Assembly: GCF_000217955.3 (NCBI RefSeq)
Contig: NZ_AFOY02000015.1
Location: 558,001 to 622,000 of the forward strand
Source of the DNA: Pseudomonas fluorescens HK44
GTDB taxonomy: Bacteria > Pseudomonadota > Gammaproteobacteria > Pseudomonadales > Pseudomonadaceae
Length of the DNA: 64,000 nt
Direction of reading: 5' to 3'
Of this stretch, positions 9,533 to 18,077 are shown in pieces (the first letter of the stretch is position 1; each line of letters begins with the position of its first letter). Both the position numbers and the translations under genes were made by a program. The notes beneath the pieces were generated by a model. That model made no database searches and was not told the origin of the DNA. It saw only the letters and a list, made by a program, of their open reading frames with translations.

Positions 9533-9566
9533 GGCCACGGGATAACTGACCGTTTATCTCGTGGCC
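9533..9566 (+). terminator. Hairpin after catA
   Basis: An almost perfect 13-14-bp stem (GGCCACGGGATAA paired with TTTATCTCGTGGCC, one mismatch) begins 15 bp after catA. It is not followed by a T-run. It probably ends or stabilises the catBCA mRNA. A second hairpin GGGTGCC-TGAT-GGCACCC at 9619-9636 lies in the benR leader. Confidence 0.5.
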
Positions 9567-9673
9567 TTCCGCTTTGCGGCAACTGGCATAGAATGGTCAG
9601 GCCTGATTTTTCCGGGGTGGGTGCCTGATGGCACCCGCACCGCAGCCGATAATGACAATTAGAGTGAGCGGTT

Positions 9674-10630
9674 ATGCAAGCGCAGCTATTGAGTGAGCGC
9701 AGCAGAGTGTTTGAGCAGGCCGATCCCTATGCGGTGTCGGGCTATGTCAATCAGCACGTGGGCAGCCATTGCATCCGCTTGCCCAGAAGCGGCAGCCCTC
9801 AGGCCAGTCTCAATCACCGTAAATTCGCCAGCCTCGACCTGTGCCGTATCAGCTATGGCGGCAGCGTGCGGGTGACCTCGCCAGCGCTGGAAACCATCTA
9901 CCACTTGCAAGTGCTGTTACGCGGGAACTGCCTGTGGCGTGGCCATCGGCAGGAGCACTACTTTGCGCCCGGTGAGTTGCTGCTGATCAACCCGGACGAT
10001 CCGGTGGACCTGACGTACTCCGACGACTGTGAAAAATTCATCGTGAAAATGCCCGCCAGCCTGCTGGAGTCGGTGTGCCAGGAGCAACGCTGGTTGCACC
10101 CGGGGCAGGGCGTGCGGTTTCTCGAGAACCGCTACCAACTGGATGAGCTTGAAGGTTTCGTCAACCTGCTGGGCATGGTTTGCCAGGAGGCTGAAGCGAC
10201 CGAGCGCATGCCGCGTGTTCAGGAGCATTACGCGCAAATTATCGTGAGCAAGATGCTCAGCCTGATGAAAACCAACGTCAGGCGCCTCGGTCTCAGCTCG
10301 CAGTCTGCGAACTTCGAGTTGATCGCCGACTACATCGAACGCAACCTCAAGCAGGATATCTGCAGCGAAGAACTGGCGCGTCAGGCACAGATGAGCCTGC
10401 GTTCGCTGTATGGGTTGTTTGAGCGTAATGCGGCCACCACCCCGAAAAGCTACATCCGGCAGAAGAAGCTCGAGCGGGTCAACGCTTGCCTGAGCGACCC
10501 GACCTGCACGGTGCGCAACGTAACCGAACTGGCCATGGATTACGGTTTCCTGCACCTGGGACGATTCTCCGAAAGCTACCGCAAACAGTTCGGCGAATTG
10601 CCGTCGGACACCCTCAAGCGCCGTCATTGA
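9674..10630 (+). CDS. benR: AraC/XylS-family benzoate activator BenR
   Basis: The product is 318 aa. An N-terminal cupin-like effector domain is followed by a C-terminal double HTH (DICSEELARQAQMSLRSLY, and a second helix near LAMDYGFLHLGRFSESYRKQFGE, the AraC signature). It resembles XylS-type regulators, which bind benzoate and activate ben or meta-cleavage promoters. It lies immediately upstream of benABCD, and a matching XylS/BenR-type operator is present before benA. The ribosome binding site (GAGTGAGCGG) is weak. Confidence 0.9.
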   Translation: MQAQLLSERSRVFEQADPYAVSGYVNQHVGSHCIRLPRSGSPQASLNHRKFASLDLCRISYGGSVRVTSPALETIYHLQVLLRGNCLWRGHRQEHYFAPGELLLINPDDPVDLTYSDDCEKFIVKMPASLLESVCQEQRWLHPGQGVRFLENRYQLDELEGFVNLLGMVCQEAEATERMPRVQEHYAQIIVSKMLSLMKTNVRRLGLSSQSANFELIADYIERNLKQDICSEELARQAQMSLRSLYGLFERNAATTPKSYIRQKKLERVNACLSDPTCTVRNVTELAMDYGFLHLGRFSESYRKQFGELPSDTLKRRH

Positions 10631-10640
10631 AGCAAAACCC

Positions 10641-10664
10641 TGTGGGAGCGAGCCGGCTCCCACA
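10641..10664 (+). terminator. Short palindrome between benR and benA
   Basis: TGTGGGAGC and GCTCCCACA form a perfect 9-bp stem with a 6-nt loop, ten bases after benR. It matches half of the REP family seen elsewhere in the window, so it is either a solitary REP or a terminator that insulates benA. No T-run is present. Confidence 0.45.
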
Positions 10665-10682
10665 TGGATTGATCGTTCCCTT

Positions 10683-10745
10683 TGCGCAAAATGGATAAAG
10701 GTCTGCACCCAGCGGATATTGTCCGGTAACCGCCCGCCCTAGCAT
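10683..10745 (+). promoter_or_regulatory. Candidate BenR operator and benA promoter
   Basis: Two 15-bp direct half-sites fit the XylS/BenR consensus TGCA-N6-GGNTA. The distal site is TGCG-N6-GGATA at 10683-10697 (one mismatch); the proximal is TGCA-N6-GGATA at 10704-10718 (exact). Their starts are 21 bp apart with a 6-bp gap, the geometry described for the Pm promoter. A -10-like TAGCAT at 10740-10745 lies where Pm-type spacing predicts, placing the transcript start near 10752, about 30 nt before benA. Confidence 0.8.
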
Positions 10746-10781
10746 GAGCCTGCCTGAACAAAAACAATGGAGGCGGCGGCC

Positions 10782-12143
10782 ATGTCCCTGCGACCCGAAT
10801 ACCTTCACTCCCTGCTCGAAGAAGACAAAGAGCAGGGCATCTACCGCTGCAAGCGGGAGATGTTTACCGACCCACGCTTGTTCGATCTCGAGATGCAACA
10901 CATCTTCGAAGGCAACTGGCTGTACCTCGCTCACGAGAGCCAGATTCCGAACAAGAATGATTTCTACACCACCACTATGGGCCGTCAGTCGATCTTCATT
11001 GCGCGCAACAAGGACGGCGAGCTCAACGCGTTCATCAACGCCTGTAGCCACCGTGGCGCGATGCTCTGCCGGCACAAGACCGGCAACAAGTCTTCCTACA
11101 CCTGCCCGTTCCATGGCTGGACCTTCAACAACTCCGGCAAGCTGCTCAAGGTCAAGGACCCGGCATCGGCCGGCTACCCGGCGAGCTTCAACTGCGAAGG
11201 CTCCCACGACCTGACCAAAGTCGCGCGCTTCGAATCCTATCGTGGCTTCCTGTTCGGCAGCCTCAAGGCCGATGTGGTGCCGCTGGTCGAGCACCTGGGC
11301 GAGTCGGCGAAGATCATCGACATGATCGTCGACCAGTCCGCCGATGGCCTTGAAGTACTGCGTGGATCCAGCAGCTACATCTACGAAGGCAACTGGAAAC
11401 TCACCGCCGAGAACGGCGCTGATGGCTATCACGTCAGCTCCGTGCACTGGAACTATGCGGCCACGCAGAACCAGCGCAAACAGCGCGAATGCGGTGACGA
11501 GAACCCAACCATGAGCGCCGGCACCTGGGCCAAGCAGGGCGGCGGTTTCTACTCCTTCGACAAGGGCCACATGCTGCTCTGGACCCGTTGGTCGAACCCG
11601 GAAGACCGGCCGCTGTACGAGCGCCGCGACGAACTGGCCAAGGACTTTGGCCAGGCCCGCGCCGACTGGATGATCGAGAACTCGCGCAACCTCTGCCTGT
11701 ACCCCAACGTGTACCTGATGGACCAGTTCAGTTCGCAGATCCGTATTGCCCGACCGATCTCGGTCAACCGCACTGAAATCACCATTTACTGCATCGCCCC
11801 CAAAGGCGAAAGCAACAGCGCGCGTTCGAGCCGGATTCGTCAGTACGAAGACTTTTTCAACGTCAGTGGCATGGCGACTCCGGATGACCTCGAAGAATTC
11901 CGCTCCTGCCAGACCGGCTACCAAGGCAGCGTCACCACCTGGAACGACATGTCCCGTGGCGCCGAGCACTGGGTTGAAGGTGCCGATGAGGCGGCCAGGG
12001 AGATCGACCTGCACCCGTTGCTCAGCGGTGTGCGTACCGAAGACGAAGGCCTGTTCGTGCTGCAACACAAGTACTGGCAGGAAACCATGCTCAAGGCATT
12101 GAGCGAAGAGCAATCGGCCCTGATCAAGGTGGAGGAGCTGTGA
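10782..12143 (+). CDS. benA: Benzoate 1,2-dioxygenase, large (alpha) subunit
   Basis: The product is 453 aa. The Rieske [2Fe-2S] motif CSHRGAMLC...CPFHGW lies near residues 90-115. The ring-hydroxylating catalytic domain has the mononuclear iron region around [16 protein letters not shown]. With BenB and reductase BenC it converts benzoate to its 1,2-cis-dihydrodiol. Start ATG 10782 is preferred because the GGAGG ribosome binding site overlaps the in-frame ATG 15 bp upstream. Downstream overlap with benB indicates coupled translation. Confidence 0.95.
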   Translation: MSLRPEYLHSLLEEDKEQGIYRCKREMFTDPRLFDLEMQHIFEGNWLYLAHESQIPNKNDFYTTTMGRQSIFIARNKDGELNAFINACSHRGAMLCRHKTGNKSSYTCPFHGWTFNNSGKLLKVKDPASAGYPASFNCEGSHDLTKVARFESYRGFLFGSLKADVVPLVEHLGESAKIIDMIVDQSADGLEVLRGSSSYIYEGNWKLTAENGADGYHVSSVHWNYAATQNQRKQRECGDENPTMSAGTWAKQGGGFYSFDKGHMLLWTRWSNPEDRPLYERRDELAKDFGQARADWMIENSRNLCLYPNVYLMDQFSSQIRIARPISVNRTEITIYCIAPKGESNSARSSRIRQYEDFFNVSGMATPDDLEEFRSCQTGYQGSVTTWNDMSRGAEHWVEGADEAAREIDLHPLLSGVRTEDEGLFVLQHKYWQETMLKALSEEQSALIKVEEL

Positions 12144-12631
12144 TGAGCATGACTTACGACGCCGTGCGCGATTTCCTCTACCGCGAGGCGCGCTACCTCG
12201 ATGACAAGGAATGGGACAGCTGGCTGGAGCTGTACGCCGCCGACGCGTCCTTCTGGATGCCATCCTGGGACGACAACGACGAGTTGACCGAGGACCCGCA
12301 ACGGGAAATCTCGCTGATCTGGTACGGCAACCGCACGGGCCTGGAAGACCGCATCTTCCGGATCAAGACCGAGCGTTCCAGCGCCAGCGTGCCGGACACC
12401 CGGACCTCGCACAACATCAGCAACATCGAGCTGCTCGAACAGGCCGACGGGCTGTGCAAGGTGCGCTTTAACTGGCACACCCTGAGCTTTCGCTACAAGA
12501 CCGTCGACAGCTATTTCGGCAGCAGCTTCTACACCCTCGACATGCGTGGCGACAGCCCGCTGATCAAGGCCAAGAAAGTGATCCTGAAGAACGATTACGT
12601 TCGTCAGGTCATCGATGTCTACCACTTGTGA
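12143..12631 (+). CDS. benB: Benzoate 1,2-dioxygenase, small (beta) subunit
   Basis: The product is 162 aa with the NTF2-like cone fold of ring-hydroxylating dioxygenase beta subunits (YREARYLDDKEWDSWLELYA and the C-terminal KKVILKNDYV). It structures the alpha3-beta3 oxygenase. The TGATG overlap with benA and the GGAGGAG site at 12131 support ATG 12143; a GTG one codon earlier is also in frame. The benB stop is 10 bp before benC. Confidence 0.94.
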   Translation: MSMTYDAVRDFLYREARYLDDKEWDSWLELYAADASFWMPSWDDNDELTEDPQREISLIWYGNRTGLEDRIFRIKTERSSASVPDTRTSHNISNIELLEQADGLCKVRFNWHTLSFRYKTVDSYFGSSFYTLDMRGDSPLIKAKKVILKNDYVRQVIDVYHL

Positions 12632-12641
12632 GGTCGCCGTC

Positions 12642-13655
12642 ATGACTCATTCCATCGCATTCAATTTTGAAGACGGCGTCACCCGTTTCGTTGACGCCAA
12701 TCCCGGCGAAACCGTGGCCGACGCCGCGTATCGCCAGGGCATCAACATCCCGCTGGACTGCCGCGACGGCGCCTGTGGCACCTGCAAATGCTTCGCCGAG
12801 GCCGGGCGTTACGATCTGGGCGAGGAGTACATTGAAGACGCCCTCAGCAGCGACGAGGCCGAAAAAGGCTTTGTGCTGACCTGCCAGATGCGTGCTCTCA
12901 GCGATTGTGTGGTACGCGTGCCGGTGTCCTCGGACGTCTGCCGTACTCAAAAGGCCCACTACAGCGCGGCCATCAGCCAGGTGCGTCAGCTGTCGGACAG
13001 CACGATTGCGCTGTCGATCAAGGGCGAAGCCCTGAGCAAACTGGCGTTCCTGCCGGGGCAATACGTCAACCTTGGCATTCCCGGCAGCGAGCAGACCCGC
13101 GCGTATTCGTTCAGCTCGTTGCAACGTGACGGCGAAGTCAGTTTCCTGATCCGTAATGTGCCGGGCGGGTTGATGAGCAGCTTTCTCACCGGTATCGCCA
13201 AGGCCGGCGACAGCATGAGCCTGGCCGGGCCTTTGGGCAGTTTTTACCTGCGCGATATTCAGCGTCCGTTGCTGTTGCTGGCGGGCGGCACGGGGCTGGC
13301 GCCGTTCACCGCCATGCTGGAAAAAATTGCCGAGCAAGGCAGCGAATACCCGTTGCACTTGATCTACGGCGTGACCAACGACTTTGACCTGGTGGAACTG
13401 GACCGGCTGCAAGCCTTGGCCGCACGGATCCCGAACTTCAGTTTCAGCGCTTGTGTGGCCAACCCGCAAAGTGCGTACCCGTTGAAAGGCTACGTTACCC
13501 AGCACATTGAGCCCAAGCACTTGAACGACGGCGATGTTGACGTCTACCTCTGCGGTCCACCGCCGATGGTCGAAGCCGTCAGCCAGTTCATCCGCGAGCA
13601 GGGCGTCGTACCGAAAAACTTCTACTACGAAAAATTCGCTGCGAGTGCGGCTTGA
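12642..13655 (+). CDS. benC: Benzoate 1,2-dioxygenase electron transfer component (reductase)
   Basis: The product is 337 aa. A plant-type [2Fe-2S] ferredoxin domain comes first (CRDGACGTCKC with the fourth Cys in VLTCQ), then an FAD-binding domain (RAYSFSS) and an NAD-binding domain (LAGGTGLAPF, CGPPPMVEA). It passes electrons from NADH to the BenAB Rieske centre. Start ATG 12642 follows GAGG at 12630; the longer in-frame start lies inside benB and is less likely. Confidence 0.95.
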   Translation: MTHSIAFNFEDGVTRFVDANPGETVADAAYRQGINIPLDCRDGACGTCKCFAEAGRYDLGEEYIEDALSSDEAEKGFVLTCQMRALSDCVVRVPVSSDVCRTQKAHYSAAISQVRQLSDSTIALSIKGEALSKLAFLPGQYVNLGIPGSEQTRAYSFSSLQRDGEVSFLIRNVPGGLMSSFLTGIAKAGDSMSLAGPLGSFYLRDIQRPLLLLAGGTGLAPFTAMLEKIAEQGSEYPLHLIYGVTNDFDLVELDRLQALAARIPNFSFSACVANPQSAYPLKGYVTQHIEPKHLNDGDVDVYLCGPPPMVEAVSQFIREQGVVPKNFYYEKFAASAA

Positions 13656-13666
13656 AATGCGTAAAC

Positions 13667-13774
13667 CCTGTGGGAGCGAGCCTGCTCGCGATAGCGATGG
13701 GTCAGTCAACATTGATGCTGAATTCACTGCCGTCATCGTCGGAACGCCGCCCGGAGCAAGCTCGCTCCCACAAG
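13667..13774. repeat. REPIN copy 1 flanking benD (inside the ben operon)
   Basis: Outer arms TGTGGGAGCGAG/CTCGCTCCCACA enclose a spacer containing GGGTCAGTCAACA and ATCGTCGGAACGCCGCCC. An almost identical element in the same orientation lies after benD at 14592. The element occupies nearly all of the 156 bp between benC and benD, so it is transcribed within the operon and may reduce benD expression. Confidence 0.85.
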
Positions 13775-13811
13775 GATTGCCGTGCCGTTACAGGGACATT
13801 GAGGGGTTGAA

Positions 13812-14585
13812 ATGAACAGATTCCATGAGAAAGTCGCGCTGATTACCGGGGCGGCCCAAGGGATTGGCCGCCGTGTTGCCGAGCGTATGGCCGCCGAGGG
13901 GGCTCGGCTGATTCTGGTCGACCGCTCCGAACTGGTGTTTGAGCTGCAAGAGCAACTGGGGAAAACCAGTGACGTGCTGACCCTCACTGCCGACCTTGAA
14001 CAGTACGCCGAGTGCCAGCGCGTGATGACGGCGGCGATCGAGCGTTTCGGTCGTCTGGATATATTGGTCAACAATGTCGGCGGGACCATCTGGGCCAAGC
14101 CTTTCGAGCATTACGAAGAGCAACAGATCGAAGCGGAAGTCCGCCGTTCGCTGTTTCCGACGCTGTGGTGCTGCCATGCCGCATTGCCGTTTATGCTGGA
14201 GCAGGGCAGCGGGGCCATCGTCAACGTGTCATCGGTTGCCACGCGCGGGGTCAACCGTGTGCCTTACGGCGCGGCCAAGGGCGGGGTCAATGCGCTCACC
14301 GCGTGCCTGGCGTTCGAAACTGCCGAGCGGGGCGTGCGGGTCAATGCCACTGCACCGGGCGGCACCGAAGCACCACCACGGCGGATTCCGCGCAACAGTG
14401 CTGAGCAAAGCCCGCAGGAGAAGGTCTGGTATCAGCAGATTGTCGATCAAACCGTCGACAGCAGCCTGATGAAACGCTACGGCACGATTGACGAGCAGGT
14501 TGGGGCGATCCTGTTTCTGGCCTCTGACGATGCGGCTTACATCACCGGGCTGGTGATGCCGGTTGGCGGCGGTGATCAAGGCTGA
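13812..14585 (+). CDS. benD: Benzoate cis-diol dehydrogenase (1,6-dihydroxycyclohexa-2,4-diene-1-carboxylate dehydrogenase)
   Basis: The product is 257 aa, a short-chain dehydrogenase. The cofactor motif TGAAQGIG is near the N-terminus, NNVGG follows, and catalytic Ser/Tyr/Lys lie in NVSSVATRG and PYGAAKG. It oxidises and decarboxylates the diol from BenABC to catechol, the CatA substrate. A GAGGGG ribosome binding site precedes the ATG. It is separated from benC by a REPIN and followed by a second copy of the same repeat. Confidence 0.94.
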   Translation: MNRFHEKVALITGAAQGIGRRVAERMAAEGARLILVDRSELVFELQEQLGKTSDVLTLTADLEQYAECQRVMTAAIERFGRLDILVNNVGGTIWAKPFEHYEEQQIEAEVRRSLFPTLWCCHAALPFMLEQGSGAIVNVSSVATRGVNRVPYGAAKGGVNALTACLAFETAERGVRVNATAPGGTEAPPRRIPRNSAEQSPQEKVWYQQIVDQTVDSSLMKRYGTIDEQVGAILFLASDDAAYITGLVMPVGGGDQG

Positions 14586-14591
14586 GGTATC

Positions 14592-14702
14592 CCTTGTGGG
14601 AGCGAGCCTGCTCGCGATAGCGCAGGGTCAGTCAACAATGATGTTGGATGTGACTCTGTCATCGTCGGAACGCCGCCCGTAGCCAGCTCACTCCCACAAG
14701 GG
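14592..14702. repeat. REPIN copy 2 after benD
   Basis: This element is near-identical to 13667-13774 in arms and spacer and is in direct orientation to it. The right arm is degraded (AGCCAGCTCACTCCCACAAG). It lies between benD and dnaQ. Confidence 0.85.
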
Positions 14703-14777
14703 TTGGGCTGAGCCCTTTCAAGCTCTGTGTTAACATCGCGCCCTTATGTAAACGCTACACAGAAGGGGTGAACAACG

Positions 14778-15536
14778 ATGGCTCAGAGGATGGTGGTGCT
14801 CGATACCGAAACCACCGGCATGCCGGTGACCGACGGCCACCGGATTATCGAGATCGGTTGCGTCGAGTTGATCGGTCGACGCCTGACGGGCCGGCATTTC
14901 CACGTTTACTTGCAACCCGACCGGGAAAGTGACGAGGGTGCGATTGGCGTCCACGGCATCACCAACGAGTTTCTGGTGGGCAAGCCGCGTTTCGCTGAAG
15001 TGGCCGATGAGTTCTTCGAGTTCATCAAGGGCGCGCAGCTGATCATCCATAACGCGGCGTTCGACGTTGGCTTCATCAACAACGAATTCGCGCTGATGGG
15101 CCAGCAGGATCGGGCGGATATCACCCAGCATTGTTCGATCCTCGACACCCTGATGATGGCCCGTGAGCGTCACCCCGGGCAGCGCAACAGCCTCGATGCC
15201 TTGTGCAAACGCTATGGCGTCGACAACTCCGGCCGTGAACTGCACGGCGCCTTGCTCGACTCCGAGATTCTCGCTGACGTTTACCTGACCATGACCGGCG
15301 GCCAGACCAGTCTGTCACTGGCCGGTAACGCATCTGACGGCAATGGTTCGGGCGAAGGTTCGGGCAATCCGGCGAGCGAGATCCGTCGTCTTCCGGCTGA
15401 TCGCACGCCGACGCGGATCATCCGCGCCAGCGAAGCAGACCTGGCCGAGCACGCCTCGCGCCTTGAAGTGATCGCCAAGTCTGCCGGTGCCCCGGCGCTC
15501 TGGACCCAACTGGCCGAGGCCGAGGCACAAGCTTAA
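14778..15536 (+). CDS. dnaQ: Exonuclease of the DNA polymerase III epsilon type
   Basis: The product is 252 aa and is the 3'-5' proofreading subunit. The DEDDh motifs are visible: Exo I VVLDTETTG, Exo II HNAAFDVGF and Exo III HGALLDSEILADVYL. The C-terminal part (about residues 185-252, SGEGSGNPAS linker then LEVIAKSAGAPALWTQL) is the expected polymerase-binding tail. In other pseudomonads the gene is directly beside rnhA. The start is preceded by AGAAGGGGTG. Confidence 0.96.
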   Translation: MAQRMVVLDTETTGMPVTDGHRIIEIGCVELIGRRLTGRHFHVYLQPDRESDEGAIGVHGITNEFLVGKPRFAEVADEFFEFIKGAQLIIHNAAFDVGFINNEFALMGQQDRADITQHCSILDTLMMARERHPGQRNSLDALCKRYGVDNSGRELHGALLDSEILADVYLTMTGGQTSLSLAGNASDGNGSGEGSGNPASEIRRLPADRTPTRIIRASEADLAEHASRLEVIAKSAGAPALWTQLAEAEAQA

Positions 15537-15563
15537 CCACCGAACGTGAATAGCCCGCGCTCC

Positions 15564-15695
15564 TGTGGTGAGGGAGCTTGCTCCCGCTGGGTTGCGAAGC
15601 GACCCCAAAATCAGGCACCGCGAATATCCAGATGGAGCGCGATTGCCGGATTACGACCGCTTCGCGGCCGAGCGGGAGCAAGCTCTCTCGCCACA
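15564..15695. repeat. REPIN-type inverted repeat
   Basis: Arms GGTGAGGGAGCTTGCTCCCGCT and AGCGGGAGCAAGCTCTCTCGCC (imperfect) enclose a spacer with inner complementary stretches TTGCGAAGCG/CGCTTCGCGG. It belongs to the same family as 2205-2335 and 31370-31498 and lies between dnaQ and ldcA. Confidence 0.85.
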
Positions 15696-15807
15696 GTATC
15701 GGGTGGGCGTGACCTGTTTTGGGGCATCCTCTCGCCACAACAGCCGCAACCCTCTACCCTGAGTGTATTGGCAGACCACGGTCTGCTGCCTCAGGACGCC
15801 GAGCCCC

Positions 15808-18063
15808 ATGTATAAAGACTTGAAGTTCCCGGTCCTAATTGTCCACCGCGACATCAAGGCCGACACAGTCGCCGGTGATCGCGTGCGCGGCATCGCCACG
15901 GAGCTTGCACAGGAAGGTTTCAGTGTCCTTTCGGCGGTGGATTACACCGAAGGGCGGTTGGTCGCTTCGACTCACCACGGCCTTGCGTGCATGTTGATTG
16001 CCGCCGAAGGCGCCGGGGAAAACACCCACCTTTTACAGAATATGGCCGAATTGATTCGTGTGGCCCGCGCCCGTGCGCCGAATTTGCCGATCTTCGCCCT
16101 GGGCGAGCAAGTCACCCTGGAAAACGCCCCGGCCGACGCCATGAGCGAACTGAACCAGTTGCGCGGCATTCTTTATTTGTTCGAAGACACTGTGCCGTTT
16201 CTGGCGCGCCAGGTCGCCCGGGCGGCGCGCAGCTACCTCGATGGCTTGCTGCCACCATTTTTCAAGGCCTTGGTGCAACACACCGCCGACTCCAACTATT
16301 CCTGGCATACACCGGGGCATGGCGGGGGTGTGGCTTATCACAAAAGCCCGGTAGGCCAGGCGTTCCACCAGTTTTTTGGGGAAAATACCCTGCGTTCGGA
16401 CCTGTCGGTCTCGGTGCCGGAACTCGGTTCGTTGCTGGACCACACCGGGCCACTGGCGGAAGCCGAGGCCCGTGCGGCGCGTAATTTCGGTGCCGATCAC
16501 ACGTTTTTCGTGATCAATGGCACCTCGACGGCCAACAAGATTGTCTGGCAAGCCATGGTCGCGCGTGACGATCTGGTGCTGGTGGACCGCAACTGCCACA
16601 AATCGGTGTTGCACTCGATCATCATGACCGGGGCGATCCCGTTGTACCTGTGTCCGGAACGCAATGAGCTGGGGATCATCGGACCGATTCCGCTGAGCGA
16701 GTTCAGCCGCGAATCGATCCAGGCCAAGATTGACGCGAGCCCGCTGACCCAGGGCCGAGGGCCCAAGGTCAAATTGGCGGTGGTGACCAATTCGACTTAC
16801 GACGGTCTCTGCTACAACGCCGAACTGATCAAGCAAACGTTGGGCAACAGCGTCGAAGTCTTGCACTTCGACGAAGCCTGGTACGCGTATGCGGCGTTTC
16901 ACGAGTTCTTTGCCGGGCGTTATGGCATGGGCACTTCGCGCACTGACGACAGCCCGCTGGTGTTCACCACCCATTCCACCCACAAACTGCTGGCGGCCTT
17001 CAGCCAGGCGTCGATGATTCACGTGCAGGATGGCGGCGCTCGGCAACTGGACCGCGACCGTTTCAATGAAGCGTTCATGATGCACATCTCCACCTCGCCG
17101 CAGTACAGCATCATTGCGTCGCTGGATGTCGCCTCGGCGATGATGGAAGGTCCGGCCGGCCGTTCGCTGCTACAGGAAATGTTCGATGAAGCCCTGAGTT
17201 TTCGCCGGGCGCTGGCCAACCTGCGCCAGCACATCGCCACCGACGACTGGTGGTTCTCGATCTGGCAGCCACCGCTGGTGGAGGGGATCGACAAAGTGAC
17301 GACCTCGGACTGGCTGTTACAGCCTGAAGCGGACTGGCACGGTTTTGGCGACATCGCCGAAGATTACGTGCTGCTGGATCCGATCAAAGTGACGCTGGTG
17401 ATGCCGGGGCTGACGGCCGGTGGCGCGCTGAGCGAGCGGGGGATTCCGGCGGCAGTGGTCAGCAAGTTCCTCTGGGAACGCGGGCTGGTGGTGGAGAAAA
17501 CCGGTCTGTATTCATTCCTGGTGCTGTTTTCCATGGGCATTACCAAGGGTAAATGGAGCACCTTGCTCACCGAGTTGCTCGAATTCAAACGCAACTACGA
17601 CGCCAACGTCAGCCTGGCGGCGTGTCTGCCGTGTGTCGCGCAACGAGACGTGGCACGTTATCAGGGCATGGGGCTGCGCGACCTGTGTGATCAACTGCAC
17701 GCCTGCTACCGCAGTAATGCCACCGCCAAGCACCTCAAGCGGATGTACACGGTACTTCCGGAGATCGTCATGAAACCAGCTGATGCCTATGATCAATTGG
17801 TACGTGGCGAGGTCGAGGCGGTGTCAATCGACAATTTGCAGGGGCGAATCGCTGCGGTAATGCTGGTGCCGTACCCGCCGGGGATTCCGCTGATCATGCC
17901 CGGAGAACGCTTTACCGAGTCGACGCGCTCGATCATCGATTACCTGGCGTTTGCCCGCACGTTCAACAGCAGCTTCCCGGGCTTCGTCGCCGATGTGCAC
18001 GGCCTGCAGCATGAAGACGAGGGCAATGGGCGGTGTTACACCGTCGATTGCATAAAAATTTGA
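15808..18063 (+). CDS. ldcA: Class I Orn/Lys/Arg decarboxylase, probably lysine decarboxylase
   Basis: The product is 751 aa. An N-terminal response-regulator-like wing domain (~1-130) precedes the PLP fold-type I domain with TPGHGGGVAYHKSP and the Schiff-base Lys in HSTHKLLAAFSQ, and a C-terminal decarboxylase domain. It would convert lysine to cadaverine. Length and the position after dnaQ match P. aeruginosa LdcA as remembered, where ArgR controls the gene. Start ATG 15808 is chosen over an upstream in-frame start without family similarity. Arginine or ornithine as substrate cannot be excluded from sequence alone. Confidence 0.88.
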   Translation: MYKDLKFPVLIVHRDIKADTVAGDRVRGIATELAQEGFSVLSAVDYTEGRLVASTHHGLACMLIAAEGAGENTHLLQNMAELIRVARARAPNLPIFALGEQVTLENAPADAMSELNQLRGILYLFEDTVPFLARQVARAARSYLDGLLPPFFKALVQHTADSNYSWHTPGHGGGVAYHKSPVGQAFHQFFGENTLRSDLSVSVPELGSLLDHTGPLAEAEARAARNFGADHTFFVINGTSTANKIVWQAMVARDDLVLVDRNCHKSVLHSIIMTGAIPLYLCPERNELGIIGPIPLSEFSRESIQAKIDASPLTQGRGPKVKLAVVTNSTYDGLCYNAELIKQTLGNSVEVLHFDEAWYAYAAFHEFFAGRYGMGTSRTDDSPLVFTTHSTHKLLAAFSQASMIHVQDGGARQLDRDRFNEAFMMHISTSPQYSIIASLDVASAMMEGPAGRSLLQEMFDEALSFRRALANLRQHIATDDWWFSIWQPPLVEGIDKVTTSDWLLQPEADWHGFGDIAEDYVLLDPIKVTLVMPGLTAGGALSERGIPAAVVSKFLWERGLVVEKTGLYSFLVLFSMGITKGKWSTLLTELLEFKRNYDANVSLAACLPCVAQRDVARYQGMGLRDLCDQLHACYRSNATAKHLKRMYTVLPEIVMKPADAYDQLVRGEVEAVSIDNLQGRIAAVMLVPYPPGIPLIMPGERFTESTRSIIDYLAFARTFNSSFPGFVADVHGLQHEDEGNGRCYTVDCIKI

Positions 18064-18077
18064 GGACTTTTCCAAGT

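Noticed and set aside
10614..12263. 549-aa minus-strand frame opposite benA
   Set aside because: BenA motifs are complete on the plus strand, and the frame crosses the ben promoter.
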